A DNA stretch of 12,029 nt from an uncultured Coriobacteriaceae bacterium (GCA_900539675.1 UQDJ01000048.1:1-12029), one strand, 5' to 3'; counted from the stretch's first letter, positions 1 through 7,183 are shown. Notes: a model not told the origin generated them from the sequence alone. Made by a program: numbers and translations.

Positions 1-239
1 TCCTTCCAAAGGAAGATCGCATGGATGCCTGCGCGTGGTACACGATGCGCGAAGCTTATGCGCTCAGCGAAAATATTGCCCCTACCGAAGTCGACATGGT
101 TGATTTATTCCCCGACGCCAAGGACTATTCCAAGGTGTTTTACGATCATCCCATTGAGCCGTTCGATCCATCAACGCTGCCTGATTATGATCCGCAGGCA
201 AAAGCGGCGAAAGCTGAAAAGAAGCAAGATGGAGAATAG
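1..239 (+). CDS. C-terminal fragment of an upstream gene, possibly PlsC acyltransferase
   Basis: The reading frame is open from the window edge (first full codon at 3) to a TAA stop at 237–239, giving the last 78 residues of a protein that begins outside the window. An ATG at 21 lies inside this frame and has no convincing ribosome site, so it is probably internal. The fragment is mostly acidic and ends in a Lys/Ala-rich tail; no catalytic motif is visible. The guess of 1-acylglycerol-3-phosphate acyltransferase rests on memory of the gene order cmk–plsC–ispH–der in related Actinomycetota and on the general look of the tail, not on a motif. It lies 12 bases upstream of ispH, so the two are probably co-transcribed. 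Confidence 0.55.
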   Translation, partial: LPKEDRMDACAWYTMREAYALSENIAPTEVDMVDLFPDAKDYSKVFYDHPIEPFDPSTLPDYDPQAKAAKAEKKQDGE

Positions 240-251
240 TAGGGTGGTGCC

Positions 252-1097
252 ATGGGTTCTTTGAAGGTTATACGTGCTGAATATGCCGGCGCTTGTTATG
301 GTGTGCAGCGCGCGTTGGATATGACTCTTGAAGCATCAAAGCGCGGATCGTCTGTCTGTACGCTGGGACCCTTGATTCACAATCCCCGTGTGGTGGAAAG
401 CCTTGAAGCACAAGGCATTGGTGTGGCGCATTCGGTTGACGACATACAGGCACACGATGTGGTTATTCGCTCTCATGGAGTCGTTCCTCAGGTGATCAAA
501 GACATCAAAGAGCGTGGTTTTAGTGTGGTAGATGCCACCTGTCCGCATGTGATGCGTGCTCAGCGTGCTGCCGCAAAGCTGGCACGTGATGGCCGTTATG
601 TGTTGGTCGTTGGCGAAGCGGGCCATCCTGAAGTGGAAGGTATTTCGGCTCACGCGCGTGAAGCGGGTGGCACGTGTGCCATCGTGGGTGGCGCATCCGA
701 TATTCCCGATGCTTTACCAGAGCGCGTGGGTGTGGTTGTGCAAACGACGCAATCGCAGCAAAAACTATCTGAAGTACTAGAGGCGCTGGAAGCACGTGGG
801 TTGGATGTTGAAGTTAAAAACACCATCTGTTCAGCTACGGTGCAGCGCCAGGCAAGTGCTATAAACTTGGCGCGGCAGGTGGATGCAATGGTGGTTATCG
901 GAGGCCGAAATTCTTCCAATACCACACGTCTGTATGAAATATGTTCTCAGCACTGTTCACGTGCATTTCATATTGAAGATGCTGAAGAAATTGATCCTTC
1001 CTGGTTTGAAGGATGTACGACGGTGGGGGTAAGTGCTGGGGCATCGACTCCTGAAGATCAGATTGATGCCGTAGTGGCGTACCTCTCTGAATTGTAA
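252..1097 (+). CDS. ispH: 4-hydroxy-3-methylbut-2-enyl diphosphate reductase (IspH/LytB)
   Basis: IspH is a cytosolic iron–sulfur enzyme that reduces HMBPP to isopentenyl and dimethylallyl diphosphate, the last step of the MEP isoprenoid pathway. The 281-residue length is normal for the family. The three cluster cysteines are visible: C15 (in GACYGV), C97 (in DATCPHV) and C193 (in NTICSAT). Substrate-pocket residues are also in place: H43, H75 (RSHGV), H125 and E127 (GHPEVEG), the TT of QTTQS at 165–166, the S-S-N triplet at 221–223, and the SAGAS motif at 261–265. The ATG at 252 follows an AGGGTGG at 241–247. A hairpin with a T-rich tail directly after the stop suggests that transcription ends here. 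Confidence 0.96.
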   Translation: MGSLKVIRAEYAGACYGVQRALDMTLEASKRGSSVCTLGPLIHNPRVVESLEAQGIGVAHSVDDIQAHDVVIRSHGVVPQVIKDIKERGFSVVDATCPHVMRAQRAAAKLARDGRYVLVVGEAGHPEVEGISAHAREAGGTCAIVGGASDIPDALPERVGVVVQTTQSQQKLSEVLEALEARGLDVEVKNTICSATVQRQASAINLARQVDAMVVIGGRNSSNTTRLYEICSQHCSRAFHIEDAEEIDPSWFEGCTTVGVSAGASTPEDQIDAVVAYLSEL

Positions 1098-1106
1098 GTC
1101 GTGTGC

Positions 1107-1136
1107 AGCTCGCAGCGCGTTGGCGGGCTTTATTGT
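1107..1136 (+). terminator. Probable intrinsic terminator after ispH
   Basis: A seven-pair stem (AGCTCGC at 1107–1113 with GCGGGCT at 1123–1129, one G·U pair) closes a nine-base loop and is followed by TTATTGT. It starts ten bases after the ispH stop. The T run is interrupted, so termination may be incomplete. A candidate promoter for der lies just downstream, which fits a transcription-unit boundary. Confidence 0.5.
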
Positions 1137-1188
1137 GCACGTGGTATCCTAAAGAATCCGAGAATGCAAGTTTTCTTATTGGGCAAGG

Positions 1189-1217
1189 TTGTGTTTATCT
1201 ACACCAGTGCAAATAAT
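1189..1217 (+). promoter_or_regulatory. Candidate sigma-70-type promoter for der
   Basis: TTGTGT at 1189–1194 and AATAAT at 1212–1217 are separated by 17 bases, the optimal spacing. The -10 box matches TATAAT at five of six positions; the -35 box is weak. The predicted start near 1224 would give a leader of about 25 bases before the der ATG. The placement downstream of the ispH terminator supports the call, but it is based on sequence match only. Confidence 0.4.
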
Positions 1218-1249
1218 GTCGCCCGATAAGTGGTGGTCAAGGAGCAAGT

Positions 1250-2560
1250 ATGTCTTTGCCAATTGTGGCCATTGTTGGTCGTCCTAATGTGGGTAAGTCC
1301 ACATTGGTTAATCGTTTGGCAGAAAATAACGATGCCATTGTTGACGAAATGCGCGGGGTTACCCGTGATCGCTCATACCACAATGCCGACTGGAATGGGC
1401 GCGCCTTTAAGCTGATCGACACCGGCGGCATTGAAATGGGTAGCGATGACGCTTTTCAAAGCTCCATTACGTCTCAGGCATTGGCGGCAACCAAAGAAGC
1501 CGACGTTATCATCTTTTTAGTGGATGGCAAAACGGGTATTAACGCCGACGATGAAGAGGTGGCGCGCATTTTGCGCCGCAGCCATAAGCCGGTGCTTTTG
1601 GCGGTCAATAAGCTTGATAACGTACGAGACGACAGTCTGATGTGGGAATTCATCCAGCTTGGTTTGGGTGATCCGTATCCTGTGTCCGCCCTGCACGGTA
1701 ATGGTACAGGCGATTTGCTGGATGACGTGGTCAAGCTGTTTCCTGATAACAAGACCGAAGATGATGCGGTCGATTCAATCAATGTAGCCATCATTGGTCG
1801 TCCGAATGCGGGTAAGTCTTCGCTGACCAACAAGCTGACCAACAACGATCGTTCCATCGTCTCCGACGTGGCAGGTACCACGCGCGATGCCATTGACACG
1901 CTGGTGGAACATGATGGCACGTATTACACCATTGTTGATACAGCTGGCTTACGCAAGAAAAGCGTTATCGACGAGGATGTTGAGTACTACGGCTTCGTGC
2001 GTGCTATGCGTGCTATTGACCGTGCACAGGTGGTACTTTTGGTTATCGACTCCACGCTTGGTTTGACTGATCAAGATCAGCGCGTTGCGGGTATGGCGGC
2101 AGAGCGCGGTTGCGCGATGGTGGTTGTGTTGAATAAGTGGGACTTGGTTAAGGGTCCTGAAGCGAAAGCGGAAGTGCGCGAGCGCATTGAGGATCGTCTG
2201 ACGTTTGTGGGCTATGCTCCGGTTATTGCCATTTCGGCTCTGTCGGGTAAAAACGTGCACCGCATCTGGAAGGCTATCGATGAAGCGCACGAGAACTATA
2301 CCAAGGAAATTTCTACCAGCCGTCTGAATAATTGGCTGCAGGATATTCGCGATTTTGGTCATACTATTTCTAAGGGTAAGCGTATTCTGAAGCTGAAGTA
2401 TGTGACTCAAACTGGCACCGAGCCGCCGTTTTTCACGTTTTTCTGCAATCATCCCGATTTGGTGGAACCGTCATATGAGCGCTATTTGGAGAATCGTTTA
2501 AGAGCTACCTTTGGATTTGAAGGTACGCCCATTCGCATGAAGTTTAAGAAGAAGGACTAG
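1250..2560 (+). CDS. der: Ribosome-assembly GTPase Der (EngA)
   Basis: Der is a tandem GTPase needed for maturation of the 50S ribosomal subunit. The 436-residue protein shows both GTPase domains. The first has the P-loop GRPNVGKS (10–17), DTGG (57–60) and NKLD (120–123). The second has GRPNAGKS (183–190), DTAG (230–233) and NKWD (295–298). The last ~80 residues form the KH-like RNA-binding domain, ending in a basic Lys-rich tail as usual. The ATG at 1250 has an AAGGAG ribosome site at 1239–1244. A promoter-like sequence lies in the upstream gap, so der probably heads a unit that includes plsY, which starts four bases after the der stop. Confidence 0.97.
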   Translation: MSLPIVAIVGRPNVGKSTLVNRLAENNDAIVDEMRGVTRDRSYHNADWNGRAFKLIDTGGIEMGSDDAFQSSITSQALAATKEADVIIFLVDGKTGINADDEEVARILRRSHKPVLLAVNKLDNVRDDSLMWEFIQLGLGDPYPVSALHGNGTGDLLDDVVKLFPDNKTEDDAVDSINVAIIGRPNAGKSSLTNKLTNNDRSIVSDVAGTTRDAIDTLVEHDGTYYTIVDTAGLRKKSVIDEDVEYYGFVRAMRAIDRAQVVLLVIDSTLGLTDQDQRVAGMAAERGCAMVVVLNKWDLVKGPEAKAEVRERIEDRLTFVGYAPVIAISALSGKNVHRIWKAIDEAHENYTKEISTSRLNNWLQDIRDFGHTISKGKRILKLKYVTQTGTEPPFFTFFCNHPDLVEPSYERYLENRLRATFGFEGTPIRMKFKKKD

Positions 2561-2564
2561 CCTG

Positions 2565-3263
2565 ATGCTTTCCGTGATTGGATTTTTAGCACTACTGTTT
2601 GTTATCACGTTTTTGCTGGGATCTATTCCGTGGGGTGTCATCATTTCGCGGGTGTTTTATCACACCGATATTCGCGAACATGGTTCGGGCAATATTGGCA
2701 CCACTAATGCTATGCGCACCATGGGTAAGGTGGGCGGTGGCGCGGTATTCGTGCTGGACTTTGGCAAAGGCATCATTTCGGGTCTGGTCGCTCTGGCGTT
2801 CTCCTGGTATATCTTTACCGATCCCACGTCGGTAGCGGCTTTTTCTGACGCTTTGGGTGGCGAAGCCGATCCCATGCGCTATATGGATCAGATCTGCTTG
2901 TCGTTGGCGTTTTTGGCGTGTGCCATGGGTCATATCTTTAGCCCCTGGCTGCATTTCAAGGGTGGCAAAGGTGTTGCTGTTGCGGCGGGTTGCTTGTTTT
3001 CAACGTTTGGTCTCATGGGGGGCTTGATCGAGCTTGCCCTGTTTGCCATTTTGGTTATTGTGACACGCTATGTATCTGTTGGATCAATTGGCGCTGCTAT
3101 TCTGTGCCCATTCTTGGCGGTGTATTTCTTCTGGGGCAATCCGGTAGCTATTGGCATCTGTCTTTTGGTTGCGTGCTTGGTTATTTGGGCACATAGGGAA
3201 AATATTGGCCGCTTGCGCGCCGGTTGCGAAAACAGGATTGGTTCCAAGAAGAAGTCGGAATAA
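2565..3263 (+). CDS. plsY: Acyl-phosphate:glycerol-3-phosphate acyltransferase PlsY
   Basis: PlsY is an integral membrane enzyme that transfers an acyl group from acyl-phosphate to glycerol 3-phosphate, making lysophosphatidate. The three family motifs are visible: GSIPWG near 19–24, GSGNIGTTN at 40–48 (glycerol-3-phosphate/phosphate loop), and the HIFSPWLHFKGGKGVA segment at 123–138. Hydrophobic membrane segments cover about 4–28, 60–84, 108–125, 135–170 and 172–210. At 232 residues it is slightly longer than many PlsY proteins, mainly from an acidic loop at about 85–107. The ATG follows GAAGGA at 2551–2556, inside the last codons of der, so translation is probably coupled to der. The next gene, gpsA, makes its substrate. 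Confidence 0.95.
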   Translation: MLSVIGFLALLFVITFLLGSIPWGVIISRVFYHTDIREHGSGNIGTTNAMRTMGKVGGGAVFVLDFGKGIISGLVALAFSWYIFTDPTSVAAFSDALGGEADPMRYMDQICLSLAFLACAMGHIFSPWLHFKGGKGVAVAAGCLFSTFGLMGGLIELALFAILVIVTRYVSVGSIGAAILCPFLAVYFFWGNPVAIGICLLVACLVIWAHRENIGRLRAGCENRIGSKKKSE

Positions 3264-3294
3264 GCTGTTTGGTAACGCATGAGCTATTTGGTGT

Positions 3295-3470
3295 AAGCCA
3301 TTGTGGTACATGCTGGTGCAGAGAGTTGCGACATACGTTGTCGCTGAAAGCTGTGGCGCATGATTGTCGCAGAGCATTGCGGCACACGCTGCTACTGAAA
3401 GCTGTGGCGTATGATGTCGTAAAGCATTGCGGCGCGCTGCTGCTGTAAGATCGTAAGCTTGCTGGTAGGG
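3295..3470. repeat. Degenerate ~25-bp tandem repeat array between plsY and gpsA
   Basis: The gap between plsY and gpsA is filled by imperfect head-to-tail units of 23–26 bases. Units start at about 3295, 3321, 3347, 3373, 3399 and 3422, with a decayed seventh from 3448. The shared core reads roughly AAGC(A)TTGYGGC followed by an ATGMTG-like stretch. Units alternate between two variants: one containing GAAAGCTGTGGCG (from 3345 and 3397) and one containing AGCATTGCGGC (from 3373 and 3423). This gives a clearer 50–51-bp higher-order period. There is no unique spacer between units, so it is not a CRISPR. The gpsA ribosome site lies at the end of the array. Confidence 0.7.
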
Positions 3471-3483
3471 GAGGAAGCACGTT

Positions 3484-4506
3484 ATGGCAACCGTTGCAAT
3501 TATTGGTGCAGGATCATGGGGAACCGCACTGGCACAAACCTTGGCAAGCGTCAACAATAAGGTGGTCATGTGGGCTCATCGCGATGAGGTGGCACAAAGC
3601 ATTACCCATAATCATCGCAATCCGCGTTACTTATCGGGAATCGTACTTGCAGACAACATTTCTGCAACCGCCGATTTAACCGAGGCGGTTAAAGACGCTG
3701 AAGCAGTTGTTATCGTGACCCCGTCGCGTCTTATGCGTGAATTTGCGCTGCGCCTGCGCGGTTTGATAAGCGATGCTACCCCCATTGTTATTTGCTCGAA
3801 GGGCGTGGAAGAGCATACCGGTATGGTTCCCATCCAGATCTTTGAGGAAGTGCTGGGAAATATTGATAGACTGGCAGCACTTTCTGGTCCCAACCATGCA
3901 GAAGAAGTGGTGCTAGGTCTGCCGGCGGGTACCGTTATTGCCTCTCCTTCCAACGAAACAGCCGCGTATTTTCGGGATCTATTCACCACGCCGTCGTTTC
4001 GCTGTTATACCTCACATGACTATATCGGTATAGAAATATGCGCTGCTTTTAAAAATGTGATAGCTATTGCTGTGGGCGCTTCGTATGGCATGGGTTTTGG
4101 TGACAATACTGCCGCCATGCTGATGACGCGCGGTATGGCTGAAATGAGTCGCTTGGTAACTGCATGCGGCGGTCATGCCTTTACCGTGATGGGTCTTGCA
4201 GGCGCAGGGGATTTGGTGGTCACCTGCACGTCGGAACATTCCCGCAATCGCACCTTTGGCAAGGCGCTTGCCCAGGGTGGCACATTGGAGGGCTACGAAG
4301 AGCGCACTCATATGGTGGTTGAAGGCGCTTTGGCCTGCAAAACCATCTGTCCGTTGGCGGCGCGCTATAACGTGGAACTTCCCATTGCTGAAGCGGTGCG
4401 TTCCATTGTGTGGGAGCATGGTTCACTCGAAAAGATTGCCGAAGAGTTGTTTAATCGTCCTCTAACGACAGAGTTTTGGGGGTTAGCGGACGCAAAGGAT
4501 GTGTAG
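3484..4506 (+). CDS. gpsA: NAD(P)-dependent glycerol-3-phosphate dehydrogenase GpsA
   Basis: GpsA reduces dihydroxyacetone phosphate to sn-glycerol 3-phosphate, the backbone for phospholipids and the substrate of PlsY encoded just upstream. The 340-residue protein has the N-terminal Rossmann fold with GAGSWG (8–13), a CSKG segment with K106, and SGPNHAEEV (134–142). The C-terminal helical domain has the catalytic lysine K190 in FKNV, the GLAGAGDLVVTCTS stretch (237–250) and SRNRTFG (253–259), which contacts substrate and cofactor. The ATG has a strong AGGGGAGG site at 3467–3474. The 220-base gap before it is largely occupied by tandem repeats, so the promoter, if separate from that of der–plsY, would lie within the repeats. 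Confidence 0.96.
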   Translation: MATVAIIGAGSWGTALAQTLASVNNKVVMWAHRDEVAQSITHNHRNPRYLSGIVLADNISATADLTEAVKDAEAVVIVTPSRLMREFALRLRGLISDATPIVICSKGVEEHTGMVPIQIFEEVLGNIDRLAALSGPNHAEEVVLGLPAGTVIASPSNETAAYFRDLFTTPSFRCYTSHDYIGIEICAAFKNVIAIAVGASYGMGFGDNTAAMLMTRGMAEMSRLVTACGGHAFTVMGLAGAGDLVVTCTSEHSRNRTFGKALAQGGTLEGYEERTHMVVEGALACKTICPLAARYNVELPIAEAVRSIVWEHGSLEKIAEELFNRPLTTEFWGLADAKDV

Positions 4507-4514
4507 GCACGCAC

Positions 4515-5222
4515 ATGAATAATTCCGAAGCGCCGCACGCGACATACTTTGTGTATCGTACCTCGCAGGGACGCATGACGCTTGCCTGCGATGGTAGTCA
4601 TATCACCCGCCTCATATTTGGCGATGTTGCTACCCCTTTTGGACAGTCGCAGCTTATTGGGGTGTGTCACAGCCTGGCAGATACAGCTTTAAATCATCAC
4701 AGGGATAGCGCTGCGCTTGGCAGGGCATCTGCCAGCACGACCGACGGCGATATTCGTGCTGGCATTGGTGGGGCTGATCGTCGCGTGCAAACAGCAAGAG
4801 ACTCTCGCTTTCGAAGTACACCTGATGCTCAGCGAATCTTGCGCCGTGCATTGGATTCGCTCGGCGAAAAGCAGGCATGCGCTCTTACGAATCGAGCCTT
4901 TGAGGAAATCTTGGAATATCTATCCGGAAAGCGCTGCATGTTCGATGTACCCCTTGCCCCTCAAGGTAGTATGTTCCAGCTCTCCGTTTGGCGGGCGGTA
5001 CAGAGCATTCCCTTTGGCACGACTGTTACCTACGATGAATTGGCCCGAAAAATTACTAGTCCCAAGGCCAGATCGGCTGTGGCGGCGGCGTGTGCTGCCA
5101 ATCCGATACCATTGCTGATACCCACCCATCGCGTGATCGGTCGCAAGGGCGATATAGGTAGCTTTGCCGCTAGTCCAGAAATCAAGAAGTTTCTTTTGAA
5201 CTTAGAAGCGCGCACTGCTTAA
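4515..5222 (+). CDS. Ogt/MGMT-family alkyltransferase homologue lacking the catalytic cysteine
   Basis: This 235-residue protein belongs to the O6-alkylguanine-DNA alkyltransferase family by its C-terminal domain: GSMFQLSVWRAV (151–162), IPFGTTVTYDELA (165–177), NPIPLLIP (196–203), HRVIG (205–209) and LLNLE (227–231). The PCHR active site is PTHR: the alkyl-accepting Cys is T204 (ACC at 5124–5126). Aligned without gaps to human MGMT, the arginine finger R128 falls on S187, with an Arg one position earlier. The N-terminal RNase H-like strand region (about 10–37) is recognisable, but about 38–101 is an unconserved insertion. Suicide methyl transfer is therefore not expected. The protein may be a DNA-lesion binder like the alkyltransferase-like (ATL) proteins, which usually carry Trp at this site, or a decaying copy. 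The ATG at 4515, eight bases after gpsA, is preferred over the overlapping TTG at 4476. Confidence 0.85.
   Translation: MNNSEAPHATYFVYRTSQGRMTLACDGSHITRLIFGDVATPFGQSQLIGVCHSLADTALNHHRDSAALGRASASTTDGDIRAGIGGADRRVQTARDSRFRSTPDAQRILRRALDSLGEKQACALTNRAFEEILEYLSGKRCMFDVPLAPQGSMFQLSVWRAVQSIPFGTTVTYDELARKITSPKARSAVAAACAANPIPLLIPTHRVIGRKGDIGSFAASPEIKKFLLNLEARTA
4730..4764. repeat. Perfect 11-bp inverted repeat inside the ogt-like gene
   Basis: TGCCAGCACGA at 4730–4740 is exactly complementary to TCGTGCTGGCA at 4754–4764, with a 13-base loop. It lies within the part of the alkyltransferase homologue (about residues 72–84) that does not match the family. No T tract follows on the + strand, so it is not a normal terminator. 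Confidence 0.6.
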
Positions 5223-5288
5223 ACCGTTGCTTATTGCGCTATAAATAGGAATCGTATGAACGAGGTTCACCAACGGAAGGAACATACC

Positions 5289-5981
5289 GTGTTTGGCGAT
5301 ATTAAAATTGCGCCGTCAATTCTTTCGGCAGACTTCATGAATTTGGGGCGCGATATTCGTATGTTGGAGCGCGCGGGCGCCGATTTTATTCACGTTGATG
5401 TTATGGACGGCCATTTTGTTCCCAATTTAACCATGGGTGTGCCGTTCATAAAACAGCTCAAAAAGATTACCGACATTCCGCTGGATGTTCATCTGATGAT
5501 CTCAAACCCACTGGAACAGCTGGATTGGTATTTGGATGCGGGTGCTGATTTGGTGTCGGTTCATATTGAAGCTCTGCCTCGTGATATTGATGTGCGTCAG
5601 GCAATTGAGCGTATACGCAAGGCGGGCGTGCGTCCGGCTTTAACCCTGAAGCCTGATCGTCCCATTGAAGATGTTAAGCCCTATTTGGCCGATCTGGATA
5701 TGCTGCTGGTAATGAGCGTATTTCCCGGCTTTTCGGGTCAGAAATACATTGAAGGAAGCGAAGATAAGGTTGCCGCCGTTGCCAGGTGGGCACGGGAAGT
5801 GAATCCCAACTTGTTGATTGAAGTGGATGGTGGCATTTCGGCTTCACGCACTGCGGGCTTGGTATGTGCACAGGGCGCAGATGTACTTGTTGCGGGATCG
5901 GGAGTGTTTGCCGCGTCCGACCCGGAAGCTGCGGTGGGCGAATTGCGCCGCGCGGGTGAAGCGGGAAGGAAGGCAAACTGA
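5289..5981 (+). CDS. rpe: Ribulose-phosphate 3-epimerase
   Basis: Rpe interconverts D-ribulose 5-phosphate and D-xylulose 5-phosphate in the pentose phosphate pathway. It is a TIM-barrel metalloenzyme. From a GTG start at 5289 the protein has 230 residues. It opens with the family's IAPSILSADF (7–16) and carries the metal ligands H35 and D37 (HVDVMDGHF), H68 (DVHLM) and D180 (EVDGG), plus the phosphate-binding ends of the barrel. D37 and D180 are the expected acid/base pair. The flexible loop reads MSVFPGFSGQ instead of the common V-N-PGFGGQ form. GTG 5289 has GGAAGG at 5275–5280; an in-frame ATG at 5256 would add 11 residues and has only AGGA. A TATAAA at 5240–5245 would place the transcript start too close to 5256, also favouring GTG. 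It probably shares a transcript with the desulfurase two bases downstream. Confidence 0.93.
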   Translation: MFGDIKIAPSILSADFMNLGRDIRMLERAGADFIHVDVMDGHFVPNLTMGVPFIKQLKKITDIPLDVHLMISNPLEQLDWYLDAGADLVSVHIEALPRDIDVRQAIERIRKAGVRPALTLKPDRPIEDVKPYLADLDMLLVMSVFPGFSGQKYIEGSEDKVAAVARWAREVNPNLLIEVDGGISASRTAGLVCAQGADVLVAGSGVFAASDPEAAVGELRRAGEAGRKAN

Positions 5982-5983
5982 TA

Positions 5984-7183
5984 ATGGCGGATTTTGTATA
6001 TCTGGACTGGGCGGCTACCGCTCCTCTGTGCAATGAAGCTGCGTGCGCCATGCAACCGTACTTGCAACCTGGCATGGCGGGACTTGCTGCAGGGGCTGGC
6101 AATGCCAATTCGCTTTACGAAGTAGGTCGCGTAGCATTTCGTGCGTTAGAACAATCGCGCGAAGATATTGCGCGTTCTATTGGTGCGCGTCCCGATGAAA
6201 TTATATTTACCTCAGGTGCTACCGAGGCAGACAATGCCGCTCTGTTTGGCATCGTTGATGCCTGCATGATGAAAGCTGAGCTTGAAGGCGACCACGACTG
6301 TGTTCCGCAGGTTATCGTTTCATCGATTGAGCATGAAGCGGTACTTGAAGCGGCAGCGGTATTGGGGCGTTGGGGTGCTTTGGTGAGCTACGTTGAGCCT
6401 GACGCGCAGGGCCATATCACCCCCGAAGCCCTCAGGGAAGTTATGACTGATCACGTGCTTTTGGTGTCCATTATGGCGGTCAACAATGAAGTGGGTAGTG
6501 TGATGGATATTCCTGCGCTGGCGCAGGTGGTTCATGATGCCGGTGCGCTGTTTCATGTTGATGCAACACAGGCACTGGGCAAGATGGATATTGCTGTTAA
6601 AAAGTGGGGCGTTGACGCAATGTCCCTTTCTTCCCATAAGATCGCAGGACCTAAAGGCATGGGTGCGTTGTACTTAAAGACGCGAACGCCCTTTACGGCT
6701 CAGATTGTTGGCGGTGGTCAAGAATCCGGTATGCGCAGCGGCACCCAAAATGTGATGGGCGCGGTTGGCTTTGCGGCTGCTTGTAAGCGCGCGGTTGCCA
6801 ACATCGATGCGGATGCGGTGCACCTGCGTGCTTTGCGCGATGAATGCTATAAGCGTTTTTCGGAGTACGACTGCATAACCCCAACGGTAAAGGTTGAACC
6901 GGGCAGCACAGCCTTTGCGCCTCATATCGTCAACGTGTTTGTTCGTGGGGTAGAAAGCGAAACGCTTATTCTTCAACTGGATAGGCGTGGTGTGTGTGTA
7001 TCGGGTGGATCAGCCTGCACCTCGCACGACCTGGAGCCTTCCCATGTACTGCGCGCATTGGGAATTTCTCGTGATAACGCTCAAGGTGCTTTGCGCCTTT
7101 CGTTTGGCCATGAAACTACAAAGGCCGATATAGATGCCTTCTTTAGCGCCTTTGATGAAGTGGTTAAGAAGTACGTTCATTAA
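5984..7183 (+). CDS. Cysteine desulfurase (NifS/IscS family)
   Basis: This PLP enzyme removes sulfur from L-cysteine as an enzyme persulfide, giving alanine, for Fe–S clusters or thiolated tRNA and cofactors. The 399-residue protein shows YLDWAATAP at the start, TSGATEADN (76–84), EHEAV (116–120) with cofactor-stacking H117, VNNEVG (166–171), D193 in HVDATQ, the PLP lysine K219 in SSHK (216–219), GGGQESGMRSGTQN (243–256), and persulfide cysteine C345 in GGSACTS (341–347). The short Cys loop is typical of the IscS/NifS (group I) type. The usual GNPSSxH signature near 40 is replaced by GNANSLY. No scaffold (IscU/SufU) or thiouridylase (MnmA) gene lies nearby, so the sulfur acceptor is unknown. 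The start ATG has AAGGAAGG at 5966–5973, and rpe ends two bases before it. Confidence 0.93.
   Translation: MADFVYLDWAATAPLCNEAACAMQPYLQPGMAGLAAGAGNANSLYEVGRVAFRALEQSREDIARSIGARPDEIIFTSGATEADNAALFGIVDACMMKAELEGDHDCVPQVIVSSIEHEAVLEAAAVLGRWGALVSYVEPDAQGHITPEALREVMTDHVLLVSIMAVNNEVGSVMDIPALAQVVHDAGALFHVDATQALGKMDIAVKKWGVDAMSLSSHKIAGPKGMGALYLKTRTPFTAQIVGGGQESGMRSGTQNVMGAVGFAAACKRAVANIDADAVHLRALRDECYKRFSEYDCITPTVKVEPGSTAFAPHIVNVFVRGVESETLILQLDRRGVCVSGGSACTSHDLEPSHVLRALGISRDNAQGALRLSFGHETTKADIDAFFSAFDEVVKKYVH

Noticed and set aside
1949..2452. A 167-codon antisense frame inside der
   Set aside because: It is the shadow of a highly conserved GTPase gene; no family match or start signal.
3295..3470. 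CRISPR-like array
   Set aside because: Units are contiguous, degenerate and without unique spacers, and no cas gene is present.
3084..3569. A 161-codon antisense open frame (and an overlapping 99-codon one) encoding a repetitive Cys/Asn/His-rich product across the plsY–gpsA gap
   Set aside because: It overlaps the coding parts of plsY and gpsA on the other strand, and its internal repeats are simply the translation of the DNA tandem repeat. No family resemblance and no ribosome site.
4476..4514. TTG start that would extend the ogt-like gene by 13 residues
   Set aside because: It overlaps gpsA by 31 bases, has no ribosome site, and the ATG at 4515 begins just before the recognisable domain.
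4717..5118. A 133-codon frame inside the ogt-like gene whose start resembles a lipoprotein signal ending in LIVAC
   Set aside because: It lies in a different frame of a gene whose own frame carries conserved alkyltransferase motifs beyond it; there is no clear ribosome site and the rest matches nothing.
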